Positions 17,164 to 26,251 of a stretch of 64,000 nucleotides of DNA are shown in pieces. The notes below the pieces were generated by a model, which saw only the letters and a program-made list of their open reading frames with translations, did no database searches and was not told the origin of the DNA. A program made the position numbers and the translations under genes. The stretch is from Bacillus sp. ISL-7 (GTDB lineage: Bacteria; Bacillota; Bacilli; Bacillales_B; DSM-18226), in the NCBI RefSeq assembly GCF_018613065.1, contig NZ_JAGGQW010000040.1, positions 80,512-144,511 of the forward strand. The letters run 5' to 3'. Numbering within the stretch: the stretch's first letter is position 1; each line of letters starts with the position of its first letter.

Positions 17164-17799
17164 ATGGTACGTGTTTTGTATATCACGGCACATCCTCACA
17201 ATGAAACACAGTCCTATAGTATGGCGGTAGGTAAGGAATTTATTGATAGCTATAAACAAATCAATTCCAACGATGAGGTAATTCATCTTGATTTGTATAA
17301 AGAACATATACCTCACATTGATGCAGATGTGTTTAGCGGCTGGGGGAAACTTCGTTCTGGTCAAAGCTTTGATGAATTAACAGCGGAAGAAAAGCAAAAG
17401 GTTGGCCGGCTTAACGAGTTAAGTGAGCAGTTTGTTAGTGCGGATAAATATGTGTTTGTCACGCCTTTATGGAATTTCTCATTTCCGCCAATTATGAAGG
17501 CATATCTTGATTCTGTAGCAGTTGCGGGAAAAACATTTAAATATACGGAACAGGGCCCCATAGGTCTTTTAACGGATAAAAAAGCATTGCATATTCAAGC
17601 TCGGGGTGGATTTTACTCAGAGGGGCCTGCAGCACAGATGGAAATGGGACACCGATATATCAGTGTGATGATGAGTTTCTTTGGAGTTCCATCCCTGGAG
17701 GGGTTGTTTGTGGAAGGACATAATGCAATGCCTGACAAGGCTGAAGAAATAAAAGAAAATGCGATTGCACGTGCAAGGGATTTTGCACATACATTCTAA
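17164..17799 (+). CDS. azoR: FMN-dependent NADH-azoreductase
   Basis: The 211-residue flavodoxin-like protein has the AzoR features: an N-terminal phosphate-binding loop [16 protein letters not shown], the FMN-contacting [17 protein letters not shown], and [11 protein letters not shown] further on. It would reduce azo and quinone compounds with two electrons, protecting against quinone stress. In B. subtilis such genes (azoR1, azoR2) are controlled by MhqR or YodB; an MhqR-like gene is at 7043, but I see no copy of its palindrome here. The start ATG follows AAAGGTGGAGC. Single-gene unit. Confidence 0.9.
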   Translation: MVRVLYITAHPHNETQSYSMAVGKEFIDSYKQINSNDEVIHLDLYKEHIPHIDADVFSGWGKLRSGQSFDELTAEEKQKVGRLNELSEQFVSADKYVFVTPLWNFSFPPIMKAYLDSVAVAGKTFKYTEQGPIGLLTDKKALHIQARGGFYSEGPAAQMEMGHRYISVMMSFFGVPSLEGLFVEGHNAMPDKAEEIKENAIARARDFAHTF

Positions 17800-17820
17800 A
17801 AACTTACTTAAGTATAGGTA

Positions 17821-17848
17821 AAGAGACAGATTAAATCTGTCTCTTTTT
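17821..17848 (+). terminator. Terminator after azoR
   Basis: AAGAGACAGATT / AATCTGTCTCTT followed by TTTG. Confidence 0.85.
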
Positions 17849-17924
17849 GTATGAATTTTGCCAAGTATTCCCTCAATTTATCCTGTATACTAAAAATATA
17901 TTTATGAAGGAGGAATTGTAAACA

Positions 17925-18710
17925 ATGGAGTTGAATTTAACTGGTAAAACAGCTTTGGTGGTTGCTTCCAGCCAGGGCTTAGGGTTTGCAATAGCTGAAC
18001 GATTAGTAAGAGAGGGAGCAAATGTTATGATTTCTGGCCGGGAAGAGGAAAAGCTGAAACAAAAAGCAAGTCAGCTTGAATCTCTTGGTATGGGAAAAGT
18101 AGCCTACCAAAAAACTGATATAACTAATGTAAACGACATTAATCAGCTGGTAAAAGTAACAGCAGAATCGTTTCAACGAATTGATATACTAGTTAATAAT
18201 GCTGGAGGGCCTCCTGCAGGGGCGTTTGAGGAGTTAACAGATGAGGAATGGCAGAAGTCCTTTGAATTGAATTTATTATCATATGTTCGAATGATCCGAG
18301 CTTCTTTGCCCTATTTAAAAGAGCAGGGCGGGAAAATTTTGAACACCGCCTCTACTTCGATTAAAGAACCAATTCCAGGCTTAATACTCTCGAATACCTT
18401 TCGGACGGGAATAGTTGGACTAGCAAAAACTCTTGCTTTAGAACTGGCTCAATATAATATTCTTATTAATACCATTGCTCCTGGCCGGATTGCAACTGAC
18501 CGCGTCAATCATTTAGATCAAGTAAATGCAGATAAACTTGGAGTCGATCGGGAAGCTATCGCATTGCAAGTAAAGGAAGGAATTCCATTAAAGAGATACG
18601 GAACACCAGAGGAATTTGCAAATGTTGCAGCTTTCCTATTATCTGATGCTAATTCCTATATGACAGGCAGTTCATTTTTAGTAGATGGAGGGATGATCAA
18701 AGCGATATAA
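17925..18710 (+). CDS. SDR-family oxidoreductase lacking the catalytic Tyr
   Basis: The 261-residue protein is a short-chain dehydrogenase with an NAD(P) loop variant (VVASSQGLGFAIAERL), NNAGG, and an ending SFLVDGGMI. The active site is unusual: after the Ser region (NTASTSIKEPIPGL) the normal YxxxK is replaced by NTFRTG, so both the catalytic tyrosine and the lysine are missing. A subgroup of SDRs resembling beta-ketoacyl reductase with this Asn/Arg pattern is known, so it is probably natural for its clade rather than a damaged gene. The substrate and even the catalytic role are unknown. The start ATG follows AAGGAGGAATTG. Confidence 0.85.
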   Translation: MELNLTGKTALVVASSQGLGFAIAERLVREGANVMISGREEEKLKQKASQLESLGMGKVAYQKTDITNVNDINQLVKVTAESFQRIDILVNNAGGPPAGAFEELTDEEWQKSFELNLLSYVRMIRASLPYLKEQGGKILNTASTSIKEPIPGLILSNTFRTGIVGLAKTLALELAQYNILINTIAPGRIATDRVNHLDQVNADKLGVDREAIALQVKEGIPLKRYGTPEEFANVAAFLLSDANSYMTGSSFLVDGGMIKAI

Positions 18711-18791
18711 TAACTTTCCTATATTAACCTTTCTTTACGTTTATTACCCATGTATTTTGGCTATGGTAAAAATATTAAGGGAGTGTTATAG

Positions 18792-19265
18792 ATGCTGAAA
18801 AATATTCGATTCATTACTGTATTGATCCTAATAGTATGCAGTTCTTCTCTGCTAAGCGGCTGTAATTTGCTTTTTTCCAATGAATTAATTGTAAACCGCT
18901 ATGCCGACGCCTTGTTAACAAAAAATAATGAACTTCAATTCCGTTTTCGAATTAACAATGAAATATTAGCAGGGCAACAATTATATAAGGTGAAAGTTAC
19001 TATTCACGATGACAAATTAGCTTCTGCAATCGGTAAACGAGAAATAGTGTACGGAGAAGATCAAGTGTTGAACGGTGAATATTTAGAAGTAAAAGGAAAA
19101 GGTGAGAAATATATTTTTATGGATCCGTTGCCCCTAAGAGAAGATTTACATATTCTTGACCTTAAAAACATGATTGAAAAGGATAATGCTGTTTCGATTG
19201 AAGTATTTAATAATCAAGAAGTATTCGGTCGTGCCTATTTAACAAATTTTTCTTCAGAGTTATAA
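18792..19265 (+). CDS. Putative lipoprotein, 157 aa
   Basis: The protein starts with a lipoprotein signal: a basic MLKNIR, a hydrophobic helix and the lipobox LLSGC (Cys 24). The mature part is about 134 residues of mixed beta-strand character (VKVTIHDDKLAS, LNGEYLEVKGKGE). I do not recognise a family. It should sit on the outer face of the membrane. The start ATG follows AAGGGAGTG. Confidence 0.75.
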   Translation: MLKNIRFITVLILIVCSSSLLSGCNLLFSNELIVNRYADALLTKNNELQFRFRINNEILAGQQLYKVKVTIHDDKLASAIGKREIVYGEDQVLNGEYLEVKGKGEKYIFMDPLPLREDLHILDLKNMIEKDNAVSIEVFNNQEVFGRAYLTNFSSEL

Positions 19266-19332
19266 AAAGTGATTATGTTCTCGTTTGAAAGGACAAAATA
19301 TATTTGTGCATAACTTTGGAGATGGAGCACGA

Positions 19333-19366
19333 AGACCGGAGCGACTGGGACGTTCCGGTTTTTTTA
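19333..19366 (+). terminator. Terminator upstream of ykwC
   Basis: ACCGGA/TCCGGT stem plus CG/CG inner pairs, then seven T residues. Confidence 0.8.
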
Positions 19367-19440
19367 TGCATAATTTTTTATCAAACAAAATTTTAATGCT
19401 AAAATATATAAGGAAAATTCCAAAGAGAGGGAAGATTATT

Positions 19441-20319
19441 TTGCTTACTCCAGAAAATACGGTAATTGGATTTATTGGCACAGGTGTAATGGGAAAAAGT
19501 ATGGCAGGACATTTATTAAAGGCGGGCTACTCTGCAGTTGTTTATTCAAGGACAAAGGAAAAAGCACAAGACCTATTGGATAAAGGCGCAGACTGGGCCG
19601 CAACGCCGAAAGAGGTAGCTGAAAAAGCATCTATAACTTTCACTATGGTCGGCTATCCAACCGATGTGGAGGAAATATATTTCGGCGAAAATGGCTTAAT
19701 TCAAAATGGAACATCTGGAAGCTATCTTATCGATATGACAACCTCTTCTCCGTCACTTGCCATTAAAATTTATGAACAGGCTAAAAGGAAAGGAATTCAG
19801 GCGATTGATGCACCTGTTTCTGGTGGAGATGTAGGTGCAAAGGAAGCTAAGCTCTCCATCATGGCTGGCGGTGAAAGTGAAGCGTTTGAAGAGGTTCGTC
19901 CTATATTGGAGTTGCTTGGAACTAACGTGGTCTACCAAGGCAAACCAGGTGCTGGACAGCATACAAAAATGTGCAATCAAATTGCAATTGCTTCAAACAT
20001 GATGGGTGTTTGTGAAGCAATTATATATGCTGAAAAAGCTGGGCTAGATCCAGAAAATGTCCTGAAAAGTATTACAACTGGAGCTGCTGGAAGCTGGTCT
20101 CTTAGCAATCTTGCACCAAGAATGTTAGCCGGAAATTTTGAACCTGGTTTTTACATAAAGCATTTTATAAAGGATATGAAAATAGCGATAAATGAAGCTG
20201 AACGAATGGGAATGGAAGTACCAGGTCTCTCATTAGCTAAATCTTTATACGACCAATTAGCCGAAATGGGAGAAGAAAATAGCGGCACACATGCGCTTTA
20301 TAAATATTGGAAGAACTAA
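19441..20319 (+). CDS. ykwC: NAD(P)-dependent beta-hydroxyacid dehydrogenase (YkwC-like)
   Basis: I place the start at TTG 19441 behind AGAGAGGGAAG, giving 292 residues; a longer frame back to 19285 would run through the terminator. The N-terminal Rossmann domain shows IGFIGTGVMGKSMAGHLL, then IDAPVSGGDVGAKEAKLSIM, the substrate loop, and GKPGAGQHTKMCNQI with the catalytic Lys of 3-hydroxyisobutyrate dehydrogenases. The family oxidises small beta-hydroxy acids. The position between the pts and patA/yku genes fits B. subtilis ykwC. The substrate is unknown. Confidence 0.85.
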   Translation: MLTPENTVIGFIGTGVMGKSMAGHLLKAGYSAVVYSRTKEKAQDLLDKGADWAATPKEVAEKASITFTMVGYPTDVEEIYFGENGLIQNGTSGSYLIDMTTSSPSLAIKIYEQAKRKGIQAIDAPVSGGDVGAKEAKLSIMAGGESEAFEEVRPILELLGTNVVYQGKPGAGQHTKMCNQIAIASNMMGVCEAIIYAEKAGLDPENVLKSITTGAAGSWSLSNLAPRMLAGNFEPGFYIKHFIKDMKIAINEAERMGMEVPGLSLAKSLYDQLAEMGEENSGTHALYKYWKN

Positions 20320-20386
20320 TAGTTGAATAAATTCCTCCTATCTTCTTGAAACTATAAGAGAAACCTTGAATTAGGAGGAATTGTTA

Positions 20387-20566
20387 ATGGCTAAAAGGAC
20401 AAAAAAGAACGACGCGAAACAAAAAAACAAAAAGGGGTTTGATTCTGCAGTAGCGAACGAAGAATTCGCCAATGAATTCGGATCAGCTGCAGCAAATCAA
20501 GCACATAAAGAAAAGGCTAAAAAAGAAAAGGCTCCAAAAAACAATGGGAAATATAAAGGCCAATAA
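20387..20566 (+). CDS. Small Lys-rich protein, 59 aa
   Basis: The start ATG 20387 follows TTAGGAGGAATTGTTA. The protein is very hydrophilic: a basic start (MAKRTKKNDAKQKNKKGFD), an Ala/Glu/Asn middle (NEEFANEFGSAAANQAH) and a basic end. The composition resembles small spore or nucleic-acid-binding proteins, but I know no exact match. An alpha/beta-type SASP is excluded because its conserved core is missing. Confidence 0.65.
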   Translation: MAKRTKKNDAKQKNKKGFDSAVANEEFANEFGSAAANQAHKEKAKKEKAPKNNGKYKGQ

Positions 20567-20580
20567 TTTTTAAAATTAAT

Positions 20581-20603
20581 ACCCTCACATTAAATGTGAG
20601 GGT
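20581..20603. terminator. Shared terminator before patA
   Basis: ACCCTCACATT/AATGTGAGGGT perfect stem between convergent genes. Confidence 0.75.
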
Positions 20604-20612
20604 AAAATTCGT

Positions 20613-21767
20613 TTATTTCCAATTTCGTAAATATTGTTCCAGCCGATTTAGGCCAAGTTCTAATAATTCTATAGAACAAGCAAACGATAACCGGAAATAG
20701 CCTTCTCCATATTCAGAAAAAGCACTGCCTGGTACGACGGCCACTTTTGTTTCTTGAACAAGCTTAAGGGCAAAATCAAAGCTGCTTAATGCGATGGTAT
20801 CAGGAATTTTCACAAAGAAATAAAACGCTCCATCCGGTTTGACGGCATCAAGTCCCATAGCAGATAATCGCTTGAAAACATAATCCCTTCTTTTTAAATA
20901 TTCCTTTTTCATCACAAGCGCATCATCAATACCTGTTGTAACGGCCGCCAAAGCTGCCTTCTGCGCAATCGAAGTGGCACAAGATATATTATATTGATGG
21001 ACTTTTAAAATATGTTTGGTGATACCTTCAGGTGCAAATAAAAAGCCAATTCTCCATCCTGTCATTGAGTGGGACTTGGATAACCCATTTATTACAATGG
21101 TTTGTTCTTTTAGAAAGGAAGCAATCGATTGATGTGGCTGATCATAAGTAAGTTCGCTGTATATTTCATCAGCAAGGATAAAGATATCTTTATTCTTAAT
21201 ATATTCTGCTATTTCTCTTAGCTCTGACTCTGAGAGACTGACTCCAGTCGGGTTCGAAGGGTATGGGAGTACAATGCAGCGAGTTTTCTCGGTAATAAAT
21301 GGTTTGATCATTTCTAATGTAAAGCGAAACTGGTTTCGCCGAATATCGACATGCACTGGAGTTGCCCCCATCATTCGAATAATTGGTTCATAGCCTGGAT
21401 AAATTGGACCAGGTAATATGACCTCGGAACCTTCTATTAAAATAGACCGAAAAGCAATATCAATTGCCTCGCTTGCCCCTGCAGTAACAATCACTTCTGA
21501 TTCAGGCTTATAATGCAAGCCATATTTTTTTTCTACAAAATTGCACGCCGCTTCCCTTAATTCAATCGTCCCTGCATTATGTGTATAGGAAGTAAAGTTT
21601 TGTTCAATTGCTGCAATAGCTGCATTTTTTACATGTTCTGGGGTCGGGAAATCAGGTTGTCCAATTGTAAATGAAATCAGGTCATCAACATGCGCAACCA
21701 TATTAAAAAACTTTCTAATTCCCGAGATTTCTATATCTTTTACTCGTTGATTAATTAAATGCTCCAA
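20613..21767 (-). CDS. patA: Aminotransferase PatA (probable N-acetyl-LL-diaminopimelate aminotransferase)
   Basis: The 384-residue fold-type I PLP enzyme matches PatA closely: ISGIRKFFNMV at the start, GQPDFPTPEHVK, the PLP lysine in INGLSKSHSMTGWRIGF, and the C-terminal RLSFACS arginine that holds the substrate carboxylate. PatA is the best candidate for the N-acetyl-LL-diaminopimelate transaminase in Bacillus, between the steps of DapH and YkuR, whose genes are 9 kb away. It is a single-gene unit on the minus strand with a terminator after it. Confidence 0.92.
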   Translation of the reverse strand: MEHLINQRVKDIEISGIRKFFNMVAHVDDLISFTIGQPDFPTPEHVKNAAIAAIEQNFTSYTHNAGTIELREAACNFVEKKYGLHYKPESEVIVTAGASEAIDIAFRSILIEGSEVILPGPIYPGYEPIIRMMGATPVHVDIRRNQFRFTLEMIKPFITEKTRCIVLPYPSNPTGVSLSESELREIAEYIKNKDIFILADEIYSELTYDQPHQSIASFLKEQTIVINGLSKSHSMTGWRIGFLFAPEGITKHILKVHQYNISCATSIAQKAALAAVTTGIDDALVMKKEYLKRRDYVFKRLSAMGLDAVKPDGAFYFFVKIPDTIALSSFDFALKLVQETKVAVVPGSAFSEYGEGYFRLSFACSIELLELGLNRLEQYLRNWK

Positions 21768-21854
21768 TATTGTCCATCCTTCCGACTGGGTTTAATCTGT
21801 TATGAATATAATGATTATAGACTATTTTTAGCTAAAGTTACCACCATGTAGAAA

Positions 21855-21890
21855 TAAAAAACGATCTGAGTTTTTCTCAAATCGTTTTTT
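21855..21890. terminator. Terminator of the 66-aa gene
   Basis: AAAAAACGATCTGAG with its near-complement, loop of T residues. It reads in both directions. Confidence 0.75.
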
Positions 21891-21924
21891 GGGGAAGGGG
21901 AGTTTTAATTCAAATTAAAGTGTT

Positions 21925-22125
21925 TTAATAACCATAGTCCCAGTCAACTTCGTCCTCGTGCCAAAAAACTGGTGACACAAAACCAAAATTAACTACTTTA
22001 TTTTCGAGCTTGCAATTACATTTCTCGCAGCCACATTGCTCTTTAATTTCTTCATAAATAGAATAATCAACATCTTCAATAAATGTAACATTTTGTTCCT
22101 GAAAAAGAATCGCTGTTCCTTTCAT
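21925..22125 (-). CDS. Hypothetical Cys-cluster protein, 66 aa
   Basis: A 66-residue acidic protein with a compact cysteine cluster CGCEKCNC (residues 31-38) that could bind a metal, and an aromatic-acidic tail (FWHEDEVDWDYGY). The start ATG follows GAGGTGCTTGAGAA. I do not recognise the family. It stands alone between patA and ykyB. Confidence 0.65.
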   Translation of the reverse strand: MKGTAILFQEQNVTFIEDVDYSIYEEIKEQCGCEKCNCKLENKVVNFGFVSPVFWHEDEVDWDYGY

Positions 22126-22282
22126 TTCTCAAGCACCTCTTTTGAAATTATAATCAACTTAAGACTATTTGACTTATAACTGTATTTTAAATCCACATTT
22201 ATTAACAGTCTATATAATAGTGATATTGTTCACAAAATCATCACGAAGCATTAGCAAAAGTAATCCAGATTTATAAATCAAA

Positions 22283-22308
22283 AAAAGCCCAGCTTGAGCT
22301 GGCTTTTT
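22283..22308. terminator. Terminator of ykyB
   Basis: AGCC(C)AGCT/AGCTGGCT stem with flanking A and T runs. Confidence 0.8.
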
Positions 22309-22317
22309 CAGTTCTTT

Positions 22318-22794
22318 TTAGGAGTATCTTTCTCCTAATTTTTTAAAAATAGGCTTTTGGTAAGTTTTGCTCTTTTTATGATTGCTTGGGGGTTGATCTA
22401 GTTCTGAGATTCCAGTATATAGTTGAAGTAATGCTTTTGCTGAATTAAGTGAGAGTGTTGCCTTTGGATTTCGTACCCGTTCATCTAATTTCCCAAAATG
22501 AGGTAGTTCGAGAAAATCTGATTTAGTTGGAGGAATATGAAATGTGTATCTTCCACATTCAACAAGCACATCTGACTGCTGCTGACTATTACGCGGATTT
22601 CCAGAAAAATGAAGACCAACTTTTTTTGCCTTGCCTTCTTCAATCAATTTTTTTAATGATTCTTGTTTCAATTTGTACAATAATTTGGGATTTGTAGCCG
22701 TTTTTGCATGGCGATTCACAATAAAGATAGCTTGAGCGAGGTTTTCGATGGTTAGATTTAGATTTATTAGGGGGCCTTTCTGATCATAATTCAA
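22318..22794 (-). CDS. ykyB: YkyB family protein
   Basis: The 158-residue soluble protein fits YkyB in size, place and motifs: LAQAIFIVNRHAKTA near the start, LYKLKQESLKKLI, then KVGLHFSGNPRNSQQQSDV and YTFHIPPTKSDF. Function is unknown. The Lys/Arg-rich N-terminal half could contact nucleic acid, but this is only a guess. It is transcribed alone. Confidence 0.85.
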   Translation of the reverse strand: MNYDQKGPLINLNLTIENLAQAIFIVNRHAKTATNPKLLYKLKQESLKKLIEEGKAKKVGLHFSGNPRNSQQQSDVLVECGRYTFHIPPTKSDFLELPHFGKLDERVRNPKATLSLNSAKALLQLYTGISELDQPPSNHKKSKTYQKPIFKKLGERYS

Positions 22795-23017
22795 AATATG
22801 TTCTCCCTTCAGTTATATAAAACATCTATATTATACCCCTTTTTTTAAGAAATAGGAATAAAACAGTGCGTCTTTTTGGCTATTATGATAAGAAAATTAT
22901 AAAAATTCTTCTAATCTTAGGAATAAAAGAGAATTTAGGATGTTAACTTAATCCTACACTATAAAAAGAATAAATAGAAACTTTATAATCATTATGTTCG
23001 AAAGGTTATTTCGTTTT

Positions 23018-23890
23018 CTACTTTTCTGATTTTAGAGTAAAGACAGTTAATTCAGGTTTTGACATAAAGCGAAAAGGGAGACGTGTTGTTCCAATTCCTC
23101 TATTTACATATAGTGAGAGGGGATTATGCTCGCCGATTGAATAAAGACCCTCTGGATATATTTTTCCAAAGGGAGGAGTCACAAGAGCCCCCAAAAATGG
23201 GATTTTAATCTGTCCTCCATGGCTATGACCACTTAGCTGCCATTGGACTGGATACAATGAAGCTGTTTCTGCAAGATCGGGTGCATGGGATAATAATATT
23301 TTAAACGAATTTTTAGGCACATTTTTTAATGTCAAAGATATATTAGGATTCCCTAGCATCACATCATCAATCCCAAGCAGATAGATTATGCTTCCATCAC
23401 TTAATTTAATTGGTGCTGAATCATTCAAAAGCACGGAAAAATCAGTCGTTTCCATAATATTCCGGTAAATATCAGAGCCATAGCCGCCATGATCATGATT
23501 ACCAAAAATGCAGTATTTTCCAAGCGGAGCCTGTAATTTCTTCAAAATAGGCATCAGTTTATTAATTTCTGTATATTGGTTTGGCTCGTCCATTAAATCT
23601 CCAGTAAATAAAATAATGTCTGGCTTAAGACTATTAATTTTATTAACTAATTGATTAAATTGATGAAGATTATATTGAAAACCAAGGTGGGTATCACTAA
23701 ATTGAATCATTTTTATTCCATCAAAGCTGTTAGGGATTAGTGGATGTTTGATTTGAAGTTCTTGAATATCGAGTAATGAGGGTTCAATTCGATTAGCATA
23801 AAGATAACCTCCCGAACTTAATCCGAGAACGGTAAGAAATGAACCCAGTGTTCGTTTTAGAAAGGTTCTCCTCGTCTGATTTTTAGCCAT
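23018..23890 (-). CDS. ykuE: Metallophosphoesterase YkuE, Tat-exported
   Basis: From ATG 23890 the product has 290 residues. It starts with a twin-arginine signal (QTRRTFLKR followed by a hydrophobic helix). The calcineurin-type metal motifs are all present in order: FSDTHLG, FTGDLMD, FGNHDHGG, a late LLSHAPD and GHSHGGQ. B. subtilis YkuE is a known substrate of the TatAyCy translocase and binds the cell wall. No tat gene is in the window. The ribosome site is weak (AGGTTGG). A TTG four codons upstream is in frame but unlikely. Confidence 0.9.
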   Translation of the reverse strand: MAKNQTRRTFLKRTLGSFLTVLGLSSGGYLYANRIEPSLLDIQELQIKHPLIPNSFDGIKMIQFSDTHLGFQYNLHQFNQLVNKINSLKPDIILFTGDLMDEPNQYTEINKLMPILKKLQAPLGKYCIFGNHDHGGYGSDIYRNIMETTDFSVLLNDSAPIKLSDGSIIYLLGIDDVMLGNPNISLTLKNVPKNSFKILLSHAPDLAETASLYPVQWQLSGHSHGGQIKIPFLGALVTPPFGKIYPEGLYSIGEHNPLSLYVNRGIGTTRLPFRFMSKPELTVFTLKSEK

Positions 23891-24024
23891 TTTTTCAACC
23901 AACCTATCTTTTATTCACCTTCTATAAAAAGAAGGGTCCCTTTGTATTTTCTTTAAAAACTTTCGATAATGCAAGTGAAAAGGTCCTTGGTATGTTCTTA
24001 TTCAAAAAAAATTAAAACATGCAT

Positions 24025-24054
24025 AAAAAGCAGCCAACAATGTGGCTGCTTTTC
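24025..24054 (-). terminator. Terminator of the C39-like gene
   Basis: AAAAGCAGCC/GGCTGCTTTT stem with an 8-base loop, reading in both directions. Confidence 0.85.
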
Positions 24055-24900
24055 CTACTTATAGCTTACGGCACGGCTTTTTAATGCTTTCCAAGAAGAA
24101 ATAAATTGTTGTTTACCTACTCTTACTTGTTTTTTACCAGAAAGTGGATCGTTTAAATAGACATATTTCGTGTCATAACCAACTAAAACGACAGCATGTA
24201 AATCAAGTGGTGTTTTAATGTATTGTTTCCCGTGATACCAGCCCTCCCAACGGTCTGGAAGACGGTAATCCCCGGTTGTCCATACAACCACTGGATACCC
24301 TGCAGAAACATGCTCTAAGACCCTGTCAAATGGCATATTTGTTAAATTAATTGCTCTTCCAGGGAGCTTTTGGTTGATTAGGGCAATCATCGGTTGGTCA
24401 AATACTGCATACCCTGCTCTTCTGCCTGTCATATCCCCAACAAAACCATCTGCTGGGTTTCCCCAACGTACTATATCTCCCTTTGGAGATCTGATAAGCG
24501 GGTCTACATCCTTCCGTATAGACCGGTATAGATCCATTTTACTTGTTTTAACGCCTGCAAAATTTAGCACCATTGCTAGGCTTGTGACTTCACAGCCGTA
24601 TCTAAGTTCAGGGTTTTGCTTAATTAATACCACATTTAGCATAGCAGAATTCTTTTTGGGAGTAGTGCTAACTGAATCACTCTTATTGACTTCATTTTTT
24701 CCATAAATCACTTGTTGATTAAGTTCTTTTATTGTATATCGGTTATTTTCAAAAACGACAGATGATCTGGATTGAGTTTTCTCTTTCACGGATATCGTGG
24801 AAAGAGGCTGTTTACTTTCTGTCCTGGAATGTGTATCAGCATTAAAGTGGCTGCATCCCAGCATGGGAAGGATCGAGGCTAATAAGCAAAGTTTTTTCAA
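24055..24900 (-). CDS. C39-like cysteine peptidase lipoprotein
   Basis: The 281-residue protein has a lipoprotein-type start (MKKLCLLASILPMLGCSH, Cys 16), a Ser/Lys-rich linker to about residue 85, and a C39_2 peptidase domain. The active site is visible: Cys in YGCEVTSLAMVLNFAG, His in LDLHAVVLVGYD and Asp in VYLNDPLSGKK. YvpB of B. subtilis has the same kind of domain. It probably acts on peptides or wall material outside the cell; the substrate is unknown. The start follows AAGGAGGATAAGTTT and the gene is divergent from ykuI. Confidence 0.85.
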   Translation of the reverse strand: MKKLCLLASILPMLGCSHFNADTHSRTESKQPLSTISVKEKTQSRSSVVFENNRYTIKELNQQVIYGKNEVNKSDSVSTTPKKNSAMLNVVLIKQNPELRYGCEVTSLAMVLNFAGVKTSKMDLYRSIRKDVDPLIRSPKGDIVRWGNPADGFVGDMTGRRAGYAVFDQPMIALINQKLPGRAINLTNMPFDRVLEHVSAGYPVVVWTTGDYRLPDRWEGWYHGKQYIKTPLDLHAVVLVGYDTKYVYLNDPLSGKKQVRVGKQQFISSWKALKSRAVSYK

Positions 24901-25039
24901 AACTTATCCTCCTTATAGAACAGCGTAGGTATAGGATATGATTGTTTATAAGCGACTATAATGGTATCCTTTTGGAAAAGAACGAGAATCCGTCGTTTTG
25001 CGTATGGTATAATGAGAAAAAAATTTTGGAGGTACTTGG

Positions 25040-26251
25040 ATGGATGCATTGGAAATACTATCGGATCTTGAAAATGTATTTCCCTATTTTCAACCGATTA
25101 TTAGTGCCGATGAACAACGCGTAATTGCCTATGAGGTATTGGGGAGATATGAATCAGAAGGGAAAATCATCAGTTTAGGGGCCTTTTTTCAGGATGATCA
25201 AATTCCTGATGAATATAAGTTTGAAGTGGACTTGTTATTAGTCAAGTTGGCACTTGAAAAAGCGTTAAAGCTTGATGAGGATGTAAGTATTTTTCTGAAT
25301 CGGAATGCTGATTTATTAATGTATGGACATGGTGAACCTTTTTTACAAGAGCTACTTGCGTTTGAAAAAAAGGGCTTGATGTTAAATCGAATTGTTCTGG
25401 AAATTTCAGATCGAAATTATACTGGGGATTTAGACCAATTTGATCACTTATTGCAATATTATCGAACATATGGGATTAAAATAGCGATAGCAAGAATTGA
25501 CAGTGAAAGTAACTATTTTGAACGAATAGGTCAACTTGAACCAGATATACTGAAAATTAACCTACAAGCCTTAAAATCGACGTCAACTGGTATAAATTAT
25601 CACGATGTCTTGTTTACATTGTCTCTTTTGGCACGAAAAATTGGTGCCACACTCTTGTTTGAAAATATTGAGATGAGCTACCAACTGCAGTTTGCATGGA
25701 AAAATGGCGGTCGTTATTATCAAGGTTATTATTTACACCCGCCAGCAGCAGAGTTCATTCAACGTGATTTCCTAAAGGATCGCTTAAAAGAGAAGTTTCA
25801 TGACTTTATCTCATATGAAAAAAAGAAATTAGAAGCAGTTTATACCACTGCAGAATTTTTTCAAGCCAAAGTCCAAGAAATTGTGATTAAGAACAGAAAT
25901 GCAACATATCAAAACCTTTTCCAAGTACTAATAAAAGAATTGGATCAGATTGCCTTTAGAATGTATGTTTGTGATGAAGATGGCTTCCAGAAATCTGCTA
26001 ATATCTTTAAAGAAAAAGAGGGCTGGATCACTCAATCCGAGTACATTCAAAAAAATTGGAGCTGGCGTCCTTACTTTTTAGAAAATATTATCAAAATGAG
26101 AAATGAACGAAAAGGAATCTTATCTGATTTATATTGTGATATTGATACTGGGGAAACAATTCGTACTTTTTCATTCCCAATGAATGGGGAAGATTATTTG
26201 TTTATCGATATATCCTATCAATATTTATTCCAACATGACCAATTACTTTAA
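25040..26251 (+). CDS. ykuI: YkuI, degenerate EAL-domain c-di-GMP protein
   Basis: The 403-residue protein has an EAL domain (about 1-245) and a YkuI-type C-terminal PAS-like domain (about 255-400). Several catalytic residues survive: Glu 32 in YEVLGR, FLNRNADL and Glu 208 in FENIE. However, the paired aspartates of DDFG are replaced by ARID (151-154) and KID by KIN (172-174), so phosphodiesterase activity should be lost and a binding or sensor role is more likely. B. subtilis YkuI binds c-di-GMP without clear turnover. The start ATG follows TTTTGGAGGTACTTGG. Confidence 0.9.
   Translation: MDALEILSDLENVFPYFQPIISADEQRVIAYEVLGRYESEGKIISLGAFFQDDQIPDEYKFEVDLLLVKLALEKALKLDEDVSIFLNRNADLLMYGHGEPFLQELLAFEKKGLMLNRIVLEISDRNYTGDLDQFDHLLQYYRTYGIKIAIARIDSESNYFERIGQLEPDILKINLQALKSTSTGINYHDVLFTLSLLARKIGATLLFENIEMSYQLQFAWKNGGRYYQGYYLHPPAAEFIQRDFLKDRLKEKFHDFISYEKKKLEAVYTTAEFFQAKVQEIVIKNRNATYQNLFQVLIKELDQIAFRMYVCDEDGFQKSANIFKEKEGWITQSEYIQKNWSWRPYFLENIIKMRNERKGILSDLYCDIDTGETIRTFSFPMNGEDYLFIDISYQYLFQHDQLL

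Noticed and set aside
19285..19440. N-terminal extension of the YkwC frame to 19285
   Set aside because: It would place a terminator hairpin inside the coding region and adds 52 residues not typical of the family; TTG 19441 has a proper ribosome site.
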